DNA from: Vibrio vulnificus NBRC 15645 = ATCC 27562
GTDB lineage: Bacteria > Pseudomonadota > Gammaproteobacteria > Enterobacterales > Vibrionaceae
Assembly (NCBI RefSeq): GCF_002224265.1
Contig: NZ_CP012881.1
Span: 1,178,001-1,242,000 of the forward strand
Direction: 5' to 3'
DNA: 64,000 nucleotides
Under the pieces are notes generated by a model, which searched no databases, had not been told where the DNA came from, and worked only from the letters and a program-made list of their open reading frames with translations. Both the position numbers and the translations under genes were made by a program. Positions 9,686-21,403 of this stretch are shown here, in pieces (position 1 is the first letter of the stretch; each line of letters begins with the position of its first letter).

Positions 9686-10330
9686 CTATACAGAGTCACC
9701 ATCATTGCGATGATCGTATCCCCAACGCGGCACCAAAACCTGTTCAATGCCGAGATGATCCAAGATACGCGCGACCATAAAATCAATCAGATCGTCTATC
9801 GACTGAGGTTGATGATAGAAACCCGGCGCGGCGGGCATGATAGTGACACCTAACTGCGAAAGCTTGTGCATGTTTTCAAGATGCAAGGTCGAAAAGGGCG
9901 TTTCACGCACCACCAAAATCAATTGGCCACGCTCTTTCATCACCACATCAGCGGCACGCTCAATTAAATTGTCTGACATGCCATGAGCAATCGCCGCTAC
10001 ACTCCCTGCCGAGCAAGGGCAAACCACCATCTGCTTCGGTGCGGCCGAGCCAGAAGCCACTGGCGAGAACCAATCGTCTTTACCGCATACCACCAGCTTG
10101 TCGGCAGGACAACCCAGATGCTTCACTAGCGCTTGTTGCGCGGCGTCAGGATTGGCTGGCAGTTTGAGACCATGCTCGGTAGCCAACACCACTCTTGCCG
10201 CAGAAGAGATCAGCAGGTAGACACGGTAGTCTGCCGCCAGTAATTGCTGTAATAAACGTAGCCCATAAGGCGCGCCAGAGGCGCCAGTAAAGGCTAACGT
10301 GATCGATTTTTCTTGGTTTCTCATGCTCAT
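9686..10330 (-). CDS. ubiX: Flavin prenyltransferase UbiX
   Basis: A 214-residue UbiX. It prenylates FMN with dimethylallyl phosphate to make the cofactor of the UbiD decarboxylase in ubiquinone synthesis. Seen motifs are [16 protein letters not shown] at the N-terminus (flavin/phosphate loop), [14 protein letters not shown], and the conserved [15 protein letters not shown] with [13 protein letters not shown]. It follows mpl by 16 bp on the same strand and probably shares its transcript. Starting at the third residue (Met) is also possible. Confidence 0.95.
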   Translation of the reverse strand: MSMRNQEKSITLAFTGASGAPYGLRLLQQLLAADYRVYLLISSAARVVLATEHGLKLPANPDAAQQALVKHLGCPADKLVVCGKDDWFSPVASGSAAPKQMVVCPCSAGSVAAIAHGMSDNLIERAADVVMKERGQLILVVRETPFSTLHLENMHKLSQLGVTIMPAAPGFYHQPQSIDDLIDFMVARILDHLGIEQVLVPRWGYDHRNDGDSV

Positions 10331-10346
10331 CTAATGTATGTATTTT

Positions 10347-11708
10347 CTAGCGCGTTGATTTCTCTAAAGCGGTCAGTAATTTACCGTGAATACCCTCAAA
10401 ACCGCCATTGCTCATGACCAAAATCTGTGTTCCTGCCTCGGCGCGCTGCGCAATGTTCGCCACAAACTGGTCAATGTTATCACTGGTGAATGCGGGTTGC
10501 TGACATTGAGCCGCCACGTCCTGCACCGACCAAGCAATTGACTCTGGTTGGTAAAGGAACACTTCATCCGCCTGCTTGAGTGAGGCCGCCAAAGTCTCTT
10601 TGTGCACACCACGTTTCATGGTGGCTGAGCGTGGCTCCAGTACCGCGATGATTTTCTTATCGCCCACCTTATTACGTAAACCAGCGAGCGTCAGTTCAAT
10701 CGCAGTTGGGTGATGGGCAAAATCGTCATACACCGCCACACCATTGACTTCCCCTTTCAGCTCTAAGCGACGCTTGGTATTGATAAAGCGCCCTAGTGCC
10801 TCACAAGCCAGATCAGGCGTCACACCCACATGACGCGCCGCGGCGATCGCCATCAACGCATTATCGACATTATGATCACCGACTAAGTCCCATTGCACCG
10901 TGCCCACTTGCTCACCCTGCAGCCACACTTCAAAGTGTGAACCATCTTTGCTGAGTTTGACCGCTTGCCACTCTCCATCTTGACCGGAAAACTCCTGATC
11001 ACTCCAGCAGCCTCGTGACAACACATCCGCTAATGCGACGTCTTGCTTGGGCGCCAAAATACGCCCATTACCAGGAACAGTACGCACTAAGTGGTGGAAT
11101 TGTCGCTTGATCGCTTCAAGATCATCAAAGATGTCTGCATGATCAAACTCTAAGTTATTCATGATCAAGGTGCGAGGATGGTAATGCACAAACTTAGATC
11201 GCTTGTCGAAAAAAGCACTGTCATATTCGTCGGCTTCAACGACAAAAAACATGCTTTCGCCTAAACGCGCGGAGACACCGAAGTTACCGAGCACGCCACC
11301 AACAAGAAATCCCGGCTGGTAATCACAATCTTCCAAAATCCACGCCAGCATGCTCGAGGTAGTGGTTTTGCCATGCGTGCCCGATACCGCGAGCACCCAG
11401 CGGTCATGCAACAAAAACTCCTGCAGCCACTGCGGCCCAGAGGTATAACGCAGGTTGTGATTCAACACATATTCAACACAAGGGTTACCACGGCTCATGG
11501 CATTGCCAATTACCACCAAGTCTGGCGCAGGATTGAGTTGAGAAGGGTCAAAGCCTTCAATAATTTCAATACCTTGAGACTCGAGCAAGGTGCTCATTGG
11601 TGGGTAAACATTGGCGTCAGAGCCGGTCACTTTGTGGCCCAACTGTCGCGCTAAAATTGCAGCACCACCCATGAAAGTGCCACAAATTCCCAAGATATGA
11701 ATATGCAT
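10347..11708 (-). CDS. mpl: Murein peptide ligase Mpl
   Basis: A 453-residue Mur ligase that joins the recycled tripeptide L-Ala-gamma-D-Glu-meso-DAP to UDP-MurNAc. The open frame extends 48 codons upstream to 11852, but I choose the ATG at 11708. It starts MHIHILGICGTFMGGAAILA as in the family and has an AGGA ribosome-binding site. The ATP-binding loop is SGTHGKTTTSSML, and substrate-domain motifs are FFVVEADEYDSAFFDKRSKF and YDDFAHHPTAI. It is divergent from fbp. Confidence 0.96.
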   Translation of the reverse strand: MHIHILGICGTFMGGAAILARQLGHKVTGSDANVYPPMSTLLESQGIEIIEGFDPSQLNPAPDLVVIGNAMSRGNPCVEYVLNHNLRYTSGPQWLQEFLLHDRWVLAVSGTHGKTTTSSMLAWILEDCDYQPGFLVGGVLGNFGVSARLGESMFFVVEADEYDSAFFDKRSKFVHYHPRTLIMNNLEFDHADIFDDLEAIKRQFHHLVRTVPGNGRILAPKQDVALADVLSRGCWSDQEFSGQDGEWQAVKLSKDGSHFEVWLQGEQVGTVQWDLVGDHNVDNALMAIAAARHVGVTPDLACEALGRFINTKRRLELKGEVNGVAVYDDFAHHPTAIELTLAGLRNKVGDKKIIAVLEPRSATMKRGVHKETLAASLKQADEVFLYQPESIAWSVQDVAAQCQQPAFTSDNIDQFVANIAQRAEAGTQILVMSNGGFEGIHGKLLTALEKSTR

Positions 11709-13066
<1,358 letters not shown>

Positions 13067-13076
13067 AGAATGAGAC

Positions 13077-13104
13077 AAAGCGCCTGCAACAGCAGGCGCT
13101 TTTT
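13077..13104 (+). terminator. Rho-independent terminator after fbp
   Basis: AAAGCGCCTGC pairs with GCAGGCGCTTT around AACA and is followed by T residues. Confidence 0.93.
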
Positions 13105-13207
13105 GTTAGCCACTTTGTAAAGCCCAACGCACTCGGTTTACAGCTCTGCCTGTTTGCGGCTAAATTATCACCATTCAGCCCCAAAACTAAAGAAAAGGAA
13201 ATCACTC

Positions 13208-13738
13208 ATGAGTTTAAATAACGTCCCGGCGGGCAAATCACTGCCTGATGATCTGTATGTGGTTATTGAGATCCCAGCCAACGCGGATCCGATCAAATAC
13301 GAAGTGGACAAAGAGTCTGGCGCGGTGTTCGTTGATCGCTTTATGTCGGCGCCGATGTTCTATCCATGCAACTATGGCTACGTTAATCACACGCTTTCAT
13401 TGGATGGCGACCCTGTCGATGTGTTGGTCCCAACCCCTTACCCTTTGATGCCTGGTTCAGTGATCCGTTGTCGCCCGGTAGGCGTGCTTAAAATGACCGA
13501 TGAATCCGGCGAAGATGCCAAAGTCGTGGCAGTACCACACTCCAAACTGTCCAAAGAGTACGATCATATCCAAGACGTCAACGATCTACCTGAGTTGCTC
13601 AAAGCGCAAATCACCCATTTCTTTGAGCGCTACAAAGAGCTTGAATCAGGTAAGTGGGTCAAAGTAGATGGTTGGGAAGACGTGGAAGCCGCGCGCAAAG
13701 AGATCCTAGATTCTTATCAGCGTGCACAGAGCAAATAA
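13208..13738 (+). CDS. ppa: Inorganic pyrophosphatase
   Basis: A 176-residue family I soluble pyrophosphatase, the length of the E. coli enzyme. The frame opens at 13154, but the ATG at 13208 has an AAGGAAA ribosome-binding site and gives the family start [20 protein letters not shown]. Active-site residues are seen in [11 protein letters not shown] and the Mg2+-binding DGDPVDVLV. It pulls biosynthetic reactions forward by destroying PPi. Confidence 0.97.
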   Translation: MSLNNVPAGKSLPDDLYVVIEIPANADPIKYEVDKESGAVFVDRFMSAPMFYPCNYGYVNHTLSLDGDPVDVLVPTPYPLMPGSVIRCRPVGVLKMTDESGEDAKVVAVPHSKLSKEYDHIQDVNDLPELLKAQITHFFERYKELESGKWVKVDGWEDVEAARKEILDSYQRAQSK

Positions 13739-13757
13739 TCCTTGTTCATTGAAAGGC

Positions 13758-13788
13758 AAAAGAGCTGTGTGAACACAGCTCTTTTTGA
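13758..13788 (+). terminator. Rho-independent terminator after ppa
   Basis: AAAAGAGCTGTGT pairs with ACACAGCTCTTTTT around a short GA loop. Confidence 0.92.
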
Positions 13789-13827
13789 TCCTGACAAGCA
13801 CTTCGGTTCTTACCGCCTCTTTCATCT

Positions 13828-14187
13828 TTACAAACCACCAGCCGTCGACATTTTTCCGGATAGGTAGTCTTGCTTGAAGAAGGGATCAACATCATCACAA
13901 ATGCCATAGTAAGGCTTGCCAATTACCCCCAACATATAGGCATTTTGCTGACAGTATTGCTGCTTACCTTCTTGGTAGCCCGCTTGGTATGAGGCCACCA
14001 AATTGGCCGAGAGGTCTCGCGGTTCCGCCAATTTGAATAAACGTGCTTCGCTTAAAGCCATCTTACCTTCTAACGCGCTTTCAACGCCAAAGGTGTGCCA
14101 ATCTAAAGCGTGATCCGATTGCGGTAACGGAGTCTGTACGCAGCCAGTCAGCAACAACAACGGGATCGTCAATACCAGTGCTTTCAT
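13828..14187 (-). CDS. DUF2799 family lipoprotein
   Basis: A 119-residue predicted lipoprotein of unknown function. The signal peptide MKALVLTIPLLLLTGC ends in the lipobox LTGC with Cys16 as the acylated residue. The mature part has the DUF2799 pattern: a YQAGYQEGKQQYC segment, then GVIGKPYYGICDD. Two conserved cysteines could form a disulphide. It stands between ppa and ytfP with a GGAG ribosome-binding site and a 104-bp gap to ytfP. Confidence 0.85.
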   Translation of the reverse strand: MKALVLTIPLLLLTGCVQTPLPQSDHALDWHTFGVESALEGKMALSEARLFKLAEPRDLSANLVASYQAGYQEGKQQYCQQNAYMLGVIGKPYYGICDDVDPFFKQDYLSGKMSTAGGL

Positions 14188-14291
14188 GCTTGGTCTCCTT
14201 TATTGAGATGGGCTCTCAAGGCTCTGTCGTTTCTTCATCCACAACGACCAAACCAACCTATCACGGTATACGGCCTTCGAGAGTCAATCGC

Positions 14292-14639
14292 TCAAACGCG
14301 TTGGCACCAATCTCCTGAGGCAATTTCCTCCACCAACTTACTGCTGTCTTGATAGAGATAAATCCACGCTTGGCCAAATGGGGTCTCGATGGTTTCGCGG
14401 CGGTATTCCACTGGCACATCTTCCAACCTATCCAGCGCTAGTAACGTCTCATCATCAATCAAGTAGACCTCGCCATTGATAGCACGATTGCCTTCACCCA
14501 GCGCAGGATAATCTCCGAGATCATAAAGACGATAATCTTGAGCACTTTGACAACCACCTAAAAACTCGCTTTTCTCGAGATAATGGTGGTTAGATTCCCC
14601 TTTGCGCAAGGTGCCATAGACAAAAACCAAATGCTGCAT
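14292..14639 (-). CDS. ytfP: Gamma-glutamylcyclotransferase-fold protein YtfP
   Basis: A 115-residue AIG2/GGCT-like protein. The N-terminal VFVYGTLRKGESNHHYL is the family's signature loop, and EVYLIDDETLLALDRLEDVP follows with the conserved acidic residue. The physiological substrate of YtfP is not known. A GGAGG ribosome-binding site precedes the ATG. It follows tamB, as in E. coli. Confidence 0.92.
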   Translation of the reverse strand: MQHLVFVYGTLRKGESNHHYLEKSEFLGGCQSAQDYRLYDLGDYPALGEGNRAINGEVYLIDDETLLALDRLEDVPVEYRRETIETPFGQAWIYLYQDSSKLVEEIASGDWCQRV

Positions 14640-14710
14640 AACGCCTCCGTGTTATCTGCATGATGTGCGATGTTTGACCAAGTTAAGGTTTGATAGCACG
14701 TGGCGAGATT

Positions 14711-17700
14711 TTAATCAAACTCAAACTGATAAAGCAGATCAACGGCACTTTCAACCCCAGAAACCCCTTCTAGATAAAGGTCTTTCATCAGGCGATAGCG
14801 CACTGTGAACTCACCAAGCGGTTTGAAAATACCCACCCCATACTTCACTTGCAACCCTGGCATGATGTAGCCACTGACCGTGACTTGTGAGTCTTCCCCG
14901 GAACCTGCGGTATCCAACTGAAGATCTTGCACGCCAAACGCCTGACCAATTTCACCAACGACTTTGCCGCTTTTGGCCAGACTCAACCCAATTAAGGCCG
15001 TGGTCATTGCGCTGCCACCGCCAGATTCGCCATCAATGTCTTGCCCGCGCAATAAGTAAGAAAGCGCATTGGCCTGCGGCATGGCAGGTTCGGAGAAAAT
15101 CGTAATACTTGGCTCGGTGGCAGGGCCAGTGACCTTAACCCCTGCAATGACATCATCTTGGGTATTTTCTGGATTGCGAATTGCTTTGATCGCCACATAT
15201 GGCTGATCGGCAGGCCCGTTCATCAACACTTTGCCTTCTTTGATCAAGAGGTCTTGACCAAAAGAACGATAGGTCCCGTCAACAATGTTCACTTCGCCCA
15301 GAATAAACGGCCCTTTGTCTTTCTGTGTGACATTCAACTGGCCTTTTAAGCCCCCCTCAAGGCCAAATGCCGCCAGTTTGAAGTCGTCACCAATCGAAAT
15401 GTTAATGTCGGTTTGAACGTTAAATGGCATCGAAGAAGACTTATCGATAGGCTCAAGTTGGTCGTTGAGCAGCACCTGATCTTTCGACACACTCACCGCG
15501 CTTGGTGGCAGTTCTTCAACCACAATACGCCCCCAAGGCAGAGCCAAACTGCCCGTCACTTTGGCCAGCGTCGGATTAACTTCAATCGTCATATCCGGCA
15601 CCAACTTAATTTTCACCATCGGCGGCATGTCGACTTTGAGGGAATCGGCAAAAACTCGCACCTTACTGTGCCAGTTATCCAATTGCTGCCAATTAGCCTC
15701 ACCACTGACGTTGAGCTCTCCGTCAGGGGTGACAATGTTGGCTGCCAAATCGGCGTCATAACCGCGAAAATCGATCGCCAGTTTGCCCTGTTTCACGTCG
15801 ATGGGGCTGATATCGCCGTTCACTTGGATATCGTCCACTAGGAACTGGCCCTTCACTTGAGGGTGATAAGCCGAACCCGACACCGACAGATCAGTTGAAA
15901 TCAGCGCTTTCAGCACGCTGTATTCCCCAACCAGAGGTGCCAAGAAATCCAAATTGAACTGGCTAAGAGCCAACTTAGCCTTCAGTTGTGGATCGCTGGC
16001 TTGCACATCGGCCACTTGCAGTTGCCCCTTCAAATCGCCGTTCTCACTCACATTGATCTGCCAATCCGCGTTCAATTGATCTTGATGCAGCTGTGCATTG
16101 AGGTTGATGTCGTCCCAACCGAGCGTCACGACTTGTTCAACTTTCTGTTGAACCTGACCTGTGGGTAGATGCAGTGACACTTTGGCTTGCGGCGAACTCT
16201 CTGGTGCCCATTTGGCCCACACTGTTGCGTCAACGCTGCCATCGAGCTTTGTTTCAGGCGGCAAAAACATCGCAATCTGAGCGAAATCAAACTGATTTAA
16301 TGCCAGCTCGGCTTCGCCTTTTTCACCGACGCGAATGTCTTTCGTTAGGCACAGCGTTGAACCTTCTTGCTGCCAGCAATGTGCGGCGACATCCACCTGT
16401 TGCTGATCAATATTGGCTTTAATTGCCGTCGCTTGTTGTAAGGTCCACGTCCCTTGCTGAGTGGTGGCGAACATGCGCTCCAACTCCCCAGACCAAACCA
16501 TCTGTGGTTTTTGCTGTAAGCCACCATGGATAGCCAAACTGGTGGACACCAAATTAGAAGAGACGTCCAAACTCAGTTGATGCTGTTTTTCACCGCCACT
16601 GACCGAGAGCAAAATTGAGTCAATCAACTGCTCTTGATAACGCAGCGCCGCCACCTTCAATGTGACATCCGCTTGCGGTTCTGGCAAAGGCGTGGCTCTG
16701 CCTGTGAGCGACAACTGTTCGATGCTCGCTTGCTTCTGCCATTGGATGTTCTGTGCTTGCAGTGCCAGTTGAATGTCCGGCTCTTTCAACGCACCACGCA
16801 AGTCCACTTCACCAGCCACCGAACCAGACAGATCCGGTACGCTCTTCGCCAAATCGGTGAAATGGATATCGACATCCATCTGCCACTCTTTTTTTAGCTG
16901 ACCTTTGGCGGTTAAGCCATTCGGACCGTGAGACAAGGTTAAGCGCTCAGTATCGAGGTAGACTTCTCCGTTGCCCTGTTCATCGGAAGCGTGTAGCGAA
17001 CCTTCAATATTGAGTGGATAGCCACGCAGCAAACCATCAATATCCAGTTCTGGCAGCGCCACTTTCCAACCGCCTTTCTCAGTCAATGAGCCAGTGGTTG
17101 CAAGTTTGCCACTGATGTTGCCTTCCGCCTCTGGCCATTGCAGACCAGGCTGAATATTTTGCAGTTGTAAACTCGCCCGCCAATTGACCAACGATTGCCA
17201 GTTGGCCATCACTTGGCCTTTGAGCTCTCCCCCCAGCGTCTCGACATTGAGCTTATCGAGATTAATGTGTTGCAGATCACCGCCGCCATGCACATCAAGC
17301 GTGATCGCCGGGATCTCTTTACCATCCAGTTGAGATTGCAGCGCCAACTGATAGCCCTCAAGAGAACCTTGGGCCATCAGGTTGGTTGCCTTGATCTGAT
17401 AATCACTCTCGCCACTCAACGGCCATTGGGTCTGAAGATCTGAGAGTTTGACATCAAAAGGCAAGCTCACTAAGAGTGGCTCAAGCGTGGCAGATAGCTG
17501 TGCGGAAACGGGCCCAGACAAGGTGCTCTGCAACTGCAAATGAGCCACGCTTTGCGACGCATTCAGTATAATGCTCTGTCCTTTCAGGTCGGTTTCTTTC
17601 AGCTTTGCCTTAAGATCCAATGAAAGTGGGTACTCACCTTTCAATTCAACCTGCGCGTTCGCTTGGGCCGACACTTGCGGCATGTCGAGCTCCAACGTCG

Positions 17701-18466
17701 CCACGTCAACACGTTTTTTCCCCGCCTTCGCTTCCAACGCTAAATGATTGACTATCAATGGCGTTTCTTGATGCAAGGTAAAACGGTTGACATCAAAACG
17801 CTGCAACACCATTTGCAACGGGATCCATACTTCTGGCAGTTCAATATCTTGTCGTGGCGCGTCATTTTGCGCCACCGATTGAGCTTGCGGCTCGCTGGGA
17901 GCCAGCGTGACATCAATATCGCTAAAGCGAGTTGGCGCGATGACCAGACGATCCCCTTTCATGGAGAGGGCGCTACTCAATTCTCCCCAAGAGATTTGGT
18001 TGCCCAGCACATCCAGCTGGATGTTGGTCAATGCCAATCGATGCAAAAAGACGGGCACGGGTGTGCTGATACTTTTCAGCGGTTTACTGGGTTCTTCAAC
18101 GCTCTCTGAGCTGGGAGGTAACTGTGGCAGTGAGAGCGCCAAACCATCAATACTGATATCATTGATGCAAACTTTGGGCTCCAACAAACACTGAAAATTC
18201 ATCGCTAAAGTCAGTTCATCTACAGACGAAGCGATGTTGAGATCGGCATCATTAAAGGTGACTTTTCTCAGCGTAAACTTGGGAAACAGCGCACCTTGTA
18301 CTTGGCCAACTTGTAACTGCGGCACCACTTTTTCCGCTACCCAAATGGCCGAAGTTAGGCCGGGATGCGTAAAGAGCAGCAGAGCAATCAAGGTCAGCAG
18401 CAAAATCAGCAGCGCCATAACGCCCGCAGAAATCCATTTGCTCCATTTAAACACCATTTTGATCAT
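14711..18466 (-). CDS. tamB: Translocation and assembly module inner-membrane component TamB
   Basis: A 1251-residue AsmA/YhdP-type protein. It has one N-terminal transmembrane helix (about 10-35), a long repetitive beta-rich periplasmic part, and a C-terminal DUF490/TamB domain with the family ending (GLQVKYGVGIFKPLGEFTVRYRLM ... YQFEFD). It bridges the envelope to TamA, and is linked to outer-membrane protein assembly and anterograde phospholipid transport. Its start overlaps the tamA stop by 4 bp (ATGA), showing coupling. Confidence 0.96.
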   Translation of the reverse strand: MIKMVFKWSKWISAGVMALLILLLTLIALLLFTHPGLTSAIWVAEKVVPQLQVGQVQGALFPKFTLRKVTFNDADLNIASSVDELTLAMNFQCLLEPKVCINDISIDGLALSLPQLPPSSESVEEPSKPLKSISTPVPVFLHRLALTNIQLDVLGNQISWGELSSALSMKGDRLVIAPTRFSDIDVTLAPSEPQAQSVAQNDAPRQDIELPEVWIPLQMVLQRFDVNRFTLHQETPLIVNHLALEAKAGKKRVDVATLELDMPQVSAQANAQVELKGEYPLSLDLKAKLKETDLKGQSIILNASQSVAHLQLQSTLSGPVSAQLSATLEPLLVSLPFDVKLSDLQTQWPLSGESDYQIKATNLMAQGSLEGYQLALQSQLDGKEIPAITLDVHGGGDLQHINLDKLNVETLGGELKGQVMANWQSLVNWRASLQLQNIQPGLQWPEAEGNISGKLATTGSLTEKGGWKVALPELDIDGLLRGYPLNIEGSLHASDEQGNGEVYLDTERLTLSHGPNGLTAKGQLKKEWQMDVDIHFTDLAKSVPDLSGSVAGEVDLRGALKEPDIQLALQAQNIQWQKQASIEQLSLTGRATPLPEPQADVTLKVAALRYQEQLIDSILLSVSGGEKQHQLSLDVSSNLVSTSLAIHGGLQQKPQMVWSGELERMFATTQQGTWTLQQATAIKANIDQQQVDVAAHCWQQEGSTLCLTKDIRVGEKGEAELALNQFDFAQIAMFLPPETKLDGSVDATVWAKWAPESSPQAKVSLHLPTGQVQQKVEQVVTLGWDDINLNAQLHQDQLNADWQINVSENGDLKGQLQVADVQASDPQLKAKLALSQFNLDFLAPLVGEYSVLKALISTDLSVSGSAYHPQVKGQFLVDDIQVNGDISPIDVKQGKLAIDFRGYDADLAANIVTPDGELNVSGEANWQQLDNWHSKVRVFADSLKVDMPPMVKIKLVPDMTIEVNPTLAKVTGSLALPWGRIVVEELPPSAVSVSKDQVLLNDQLEPIDKSSSMPFNVQTDINISIGDDFKLAAFGLEGGLKGQLNVTQKDKGPFILGEVNIVDGTYRSFGQDLLIKEGKVLMNGPADQPYVAIKAIRNPENTQDDVIAGVKVTGPATEPSITIFSEPAMPQANALSYLLRGQDIDGESGGGSAMTTALIGLSLAKSGKVVGEIGQAFGVQDLQLDTAGSGEDSQVTVSGYIMPGLQVKYGVGIFKPLGEFTVRYRLMKDLYLEGVSGVESAVDLLYQFEFD

Positions 18467-20178
18467 AATTCAGGCCCCAAAGTGAAGTGCAAACGGAACT
18501 CATCTCCCGGCTCGGCATCCAGCCCCCAAGCGAAGTCGATGCGAATTGGACCAATTGGCGAAGCCCATCGAATGCCAAGCCCCGTCCCCGTTTTCCAATC
18601 TGGCGTGTCATTAAAGGCATCACCATAATCAACAAAGGCCGCCGCCCACCAGTTGCCATATAAGCGATACTGGTACTCTAGCGTACTGGTGGCAATGTAC
18701 TGTGCCCCGGTTAAGGCACCACTACTGTCTTTGGGTGAAATGGACTCGTAACCATAACCACGTAGGTTATTGTCACCACCGGCGAAGAAACGCAGCGAGG
18801 GCGAGAGCTTTTCAAATTCCTCGGTGATGTTGGCACCCGCTTCAAGCCGTGCAAGACCACGGTGATTCTCACCTAGGCTGCGAATCCATGTCGTTCGGCC
18901 TTGCACGCGCAGCACTCGCGTTTCCGATAACAAATTGTCATCACCATACTCAAAGGTAATACTCTGTTTGTCGCCCCAGCTTGGCATGCTGCCGCCACGC
19001 ACGCGACTGCGAGAAAAAGAGACACCGGGTAAAACAAACTGCGCCACGTCGTCTTGCAAGCCTTGCTCATAGTTTTCAATCAAATAACGGACAAACACCG
19101 TTCTGTGCCAACGGTTATCTAACAACCAATGACGCTCAACGGCTAAGTTTGATTCCAAGCTTTTGGTGTCTCGGCTGTCGACGTGTTTCATCGCGTATTG
19201 AATGCGGTAGTAATCGTGCAATACATCTTCAAGCGGGATCTGATAACCCGCGGTCACGGTTTGTTCTGGTTTCGAAATCGACAAACTGCTGTCAAAACTG
19301 TGGCCAAGTTCATTCACCCACGGTTTTTTCCATTTCAACGTACCGCGAAATTCAACGTCGGTGGCGTAACCAATACCCGTTTCAATCTGGTTTTTTGCTT
19401 GCGGAGCCAAGCTGACTTTCATTGGCAACTCACGGCTATCATCCAGGGATGACAAATCAGGTTCCACGAATACCGATGAGAACCAATCGGTGTTAGAGAG
19501 GTTTTGATTGTACTCACCCACTTTGGCGACTAAATAGGGGTCACCGGCTTTAAACGGTTGCAAGGAGCGCACTCGGTTTTCTTCAATTTGACTGCCAGTA
19601 ATGGCCGTTTGACCAAAGTGGTAACGCATCCCACTGTCGTAATGAAGGCGCACAAACGCTTGATTGAGATCGGCTGCGACCTCTAAACGCGTTTCGATAA
19701 AATCGCCTTTAAAATAGCCTTTTTGCAACGCGAGGTTACGAATTGAGGATTTGAGCGCCTCGTAGTCGCCATGATTTAAAATCGCCCCCTGTTTAAGCGG
19801 CGATTTTTCTAACAGTTGCAGGAAATCTTTGTCATTCGAGGCTTCCCCCTCAATGCGCACATCAAAGGTCTCAACTCTCACCGGTTCGCCCAAGGTGATA
19901 TGGGCCGTCAGTTCTTCCTGATCGTCGCTGATTTGATAGTCAATCTGGGCATGATAGTAACCCAATGCGTTCAACGCGCCATTAATGATGCCATCAAGAC
20001 GAGATTGAAAACGCAAAGAGGTGGAATAATCCTTTTCATCAATCGAGGTAAGGTGCGCCTCGATATTTTCCTCCACAGCACCGCTCACCCCTTCCAAAGA
20101 GAGAGAAACTTGAGGCGCCGCAACAAGATTGCTGGCAAAAAGCGAGCTGACTAATAGTGGTAATACTTTTTTTATCAT
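18463..20178 (-). CDS. tamA: Translocation and assembly module outer-membrane component TamA
   Basis: A 571-residue Omp85-family protein. It has a signal peptide (MIKKVLPLLVSSLFASNLVAA), three POTRA domains to about residue 265, then a 16-stranded barrel with the Omp85 motif RFFAGGDNNLRGYGYESISP and a lid-loop VRGG-like segment. It ends HFTLGPEL with a C-terminal beta signal. It works with TamB, whose gene overlaps it by 4 bp. Confidence 0.96.
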   Translation of the reverse strand: MIKKVLPLLVSSLFASNLVAAPQVSLSLEGVSGAVEENIEAHLTSIDEKDYSTSLRFQSRLDGIINGALNALGYYHAQIDYQISDDQEELTAHITLGEPVRVETFDVRIEGEASNDKDFLQLLEKSPLKQGAILNHGDYEALKSSIRNLALQKGYFKGDFIETRLEVAADLNQAFVRLHYDSGMRYHFGQTAITGSQIEENRVRSLQPFKAGDPYLVAKVGEYNQNLSNTDWFSSVFVEPDLSSLDDSRELPMKVSLAPQAKNQIETGIGYATDVEFRGTLKWKKPWVNELGHSFDSSLSISKPEQTVTAGYQIPLEDVLHDYYRIQYAMKHVDSRDTKSLESNLAVERHWLLDNRWHRTVFVRYLIENYEQGLQDDVAQFVLPGVSFSRSRVRGGSMPSWGDKQSITFEYGDDNLLSETRVLRVQGRTTWIRSLGENHRGLARLEAGANITEEFEKLSPSLRFFAGGDNNLRGYGYESISPKDSSGALTGAQYIATSTLEYQYRLYGNWWAAAFVDYGDAFNDTPDWKTGTGLGIRWASPIGPIRIDFAWGLDAEPGDEFRLHFTLGPEL

Positions 20179-20409
20179 GCTTTAGTACGTACAAAACAAC
20201 GTCGGCTGACATCGAGGCTTTGCGGATATGAATGTGGTGTAGAATCGACACAACTCATAAGCAGACAAGTTGCGTTAAGCTGACGGTCTAAACTATCCTG
20301 CATCACCAGCGGAGACTGAGCTTGCAAGATAGCACCCGACCTACAAAGGGACAACCAGATTCCGTTTTTTGTTCGGAGTCATATCACAGATGAATATAAG
20401 GGAAGAGAG

Positions 20410-21039
20410 ATGCTCAACAAACAAATCATGGTCGATGCCGATAACGCGCTCGCGGGCCGCCAAGAAGCAATGGCAGTAGAGCCAGTTCATTTTGTTAACG
20501 GCAGTGATATCACCGCCCCCGCCACTCAAGGACAACAAGAAATACTGCTCGGTATGGGCTGTTTTTGGGGCGCGGAACGCTTGTTCTGGCAACTCGATGG
20601 GGTGGTTTCGACGTCGGTCGGATACAGTGGTGGCTTTACGCTCAATCCCACCTACCAAGAAGTGTGCAGTGGTCAAACGGGCCATACGGAGGTGGTGCGC
20701 GTGATCTTTGACCCGCAAGTATTACCACTTGAGCAACTGCTGGAAAAATTTTGGGAGCGTCACGATCCCACTCAAGGCATGCGTCAAGGCAACGATCTTG
20801 GCACTCAATACCGTTCTGCCATTTACACTTTCAGTGATCAACAGCTCGATATCGCCCTTGCTTCACAGCAAGCCTATCAAGCGGCATTGGCAAATCAACA
20901 ACACAACACCATCACCACCGAGATCCGCCCTGCTGGGCCTTACTTCTACGCGGAAACTTACCACCAGCAATATTTGGCCAAAAATCCAGAAGGCTATTGT
21001 GGTCTAGGCGGTACCGGTGTGTGCTTTCCGCCAGCCTAA
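20410..21039 (+). CDS. msrA: Peptide methionine sulfoxide reductase MsrA
   Basis: A 209-residue MsrA that reduces the S-epimer of methionine sulfoxide in proteins. The catalytic Cys51 sits in GCFWG, and the resolving cysteines are in the tail GYCGLGGTGVCFPPA. The N-terminal extension before residue 45 is like the E. coli type. It is divergent from tamA, and 231 bp without any visible gene lie between them. Confidence 0.97.
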   Translation: MLNKQIMVDADNALAGRQEAMAVEPVHFVNGSDITAPATQGQQEILLGMGCFWGAERLFWQLDGVVSTSVGYSGGFTLNPTYQEVCSGQTGHTEVVRVIFDPQVLPLEQLLEKFWERHDPTQGMRQGNDLGTQYRSAIYTFSDQQLDIALASQQAYQAALANQQHNTITTEIRPAGPYFYAETYHQQYLAKNPEGYCGLGGTGVCFPPA

Positions 21040-21050
21040 TGTCAGCATCA

Positions 21051-21076
21051 AAGCGATCACCTCAGCGTGATCGCTT
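21051..21076. terminator. Hairpin between convergent msrA and ytfK
   Basis: AAGCGATCAC pairs perfectly with GTGATCGCTT around CTCAGC. Neither side has a long U-tract, so it is a probable but weak bidirectional terminator. Confidence 0.6.
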
Positions 21077-21140
21077 GCTCTCCATGCCGAAGCGTGATTG
21101 ATCGCCACGGCGCCAAGCAAGACGACGAGCCAAAAGTGAA

Positions 21141-21350
21141 CTAAGCGGCAGCCAAAGACAGAGCGTTGATCTCTGCGTTGACTTCACGATAGACAGACAA
21201 TTTTTGTGTATTGTGAGTATCAGGCAACAGCACTTTGCCGTTGTCGAATTCAAACTCCCCAATGCCATTGATGGAAAAAGAACCTTTGAAAAGGGTTTTA
21301 ACAAATCGAGCCACTTGGCGTGGACGATAGACAGCAAATTCGCGCAACAT
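21141..21350 (-). CDS. ytfK: YtfK-like protein (DUF1107)
   Basis: A 69-residue protein resembling E. coli YtfK, which stimulates SpoT-dependent (p)ppGpp accumulation under phosphate or fatty-acid starvation. Recognisable features are RPRQVARFVKTLFKG, then GIGEFEFDNGKVLLP and SVYREVNAEI. The ATG at 21350 has a GAGG site 8 nt upstream and is preferred over the TTG two codons before it. It sits next to msrA and ytfJ, as in E. coli. The stringent-response role here is inferred from the homologue. Confidence 0.85.
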   Translation of the reverse strand: MLREFAVYRPRQVARFVKTLFKGSFSINGIGEFEFDNGKVLLPDTHNTQKLSVYREVNAEINALSLAAA

Positions 21351-21403
21351 AAGCAAACCTCAACTTCCGTATCAGTTAATGTGACGGGCAAAGAGCACGT
21401 CAC

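Noticed and set aside
16345..17443. Open frames on the opposite strand of tamB and tamA
   Set aside because: These are shadows of the long real genes. Codon bias and family matches belong to the minus-strand frames.
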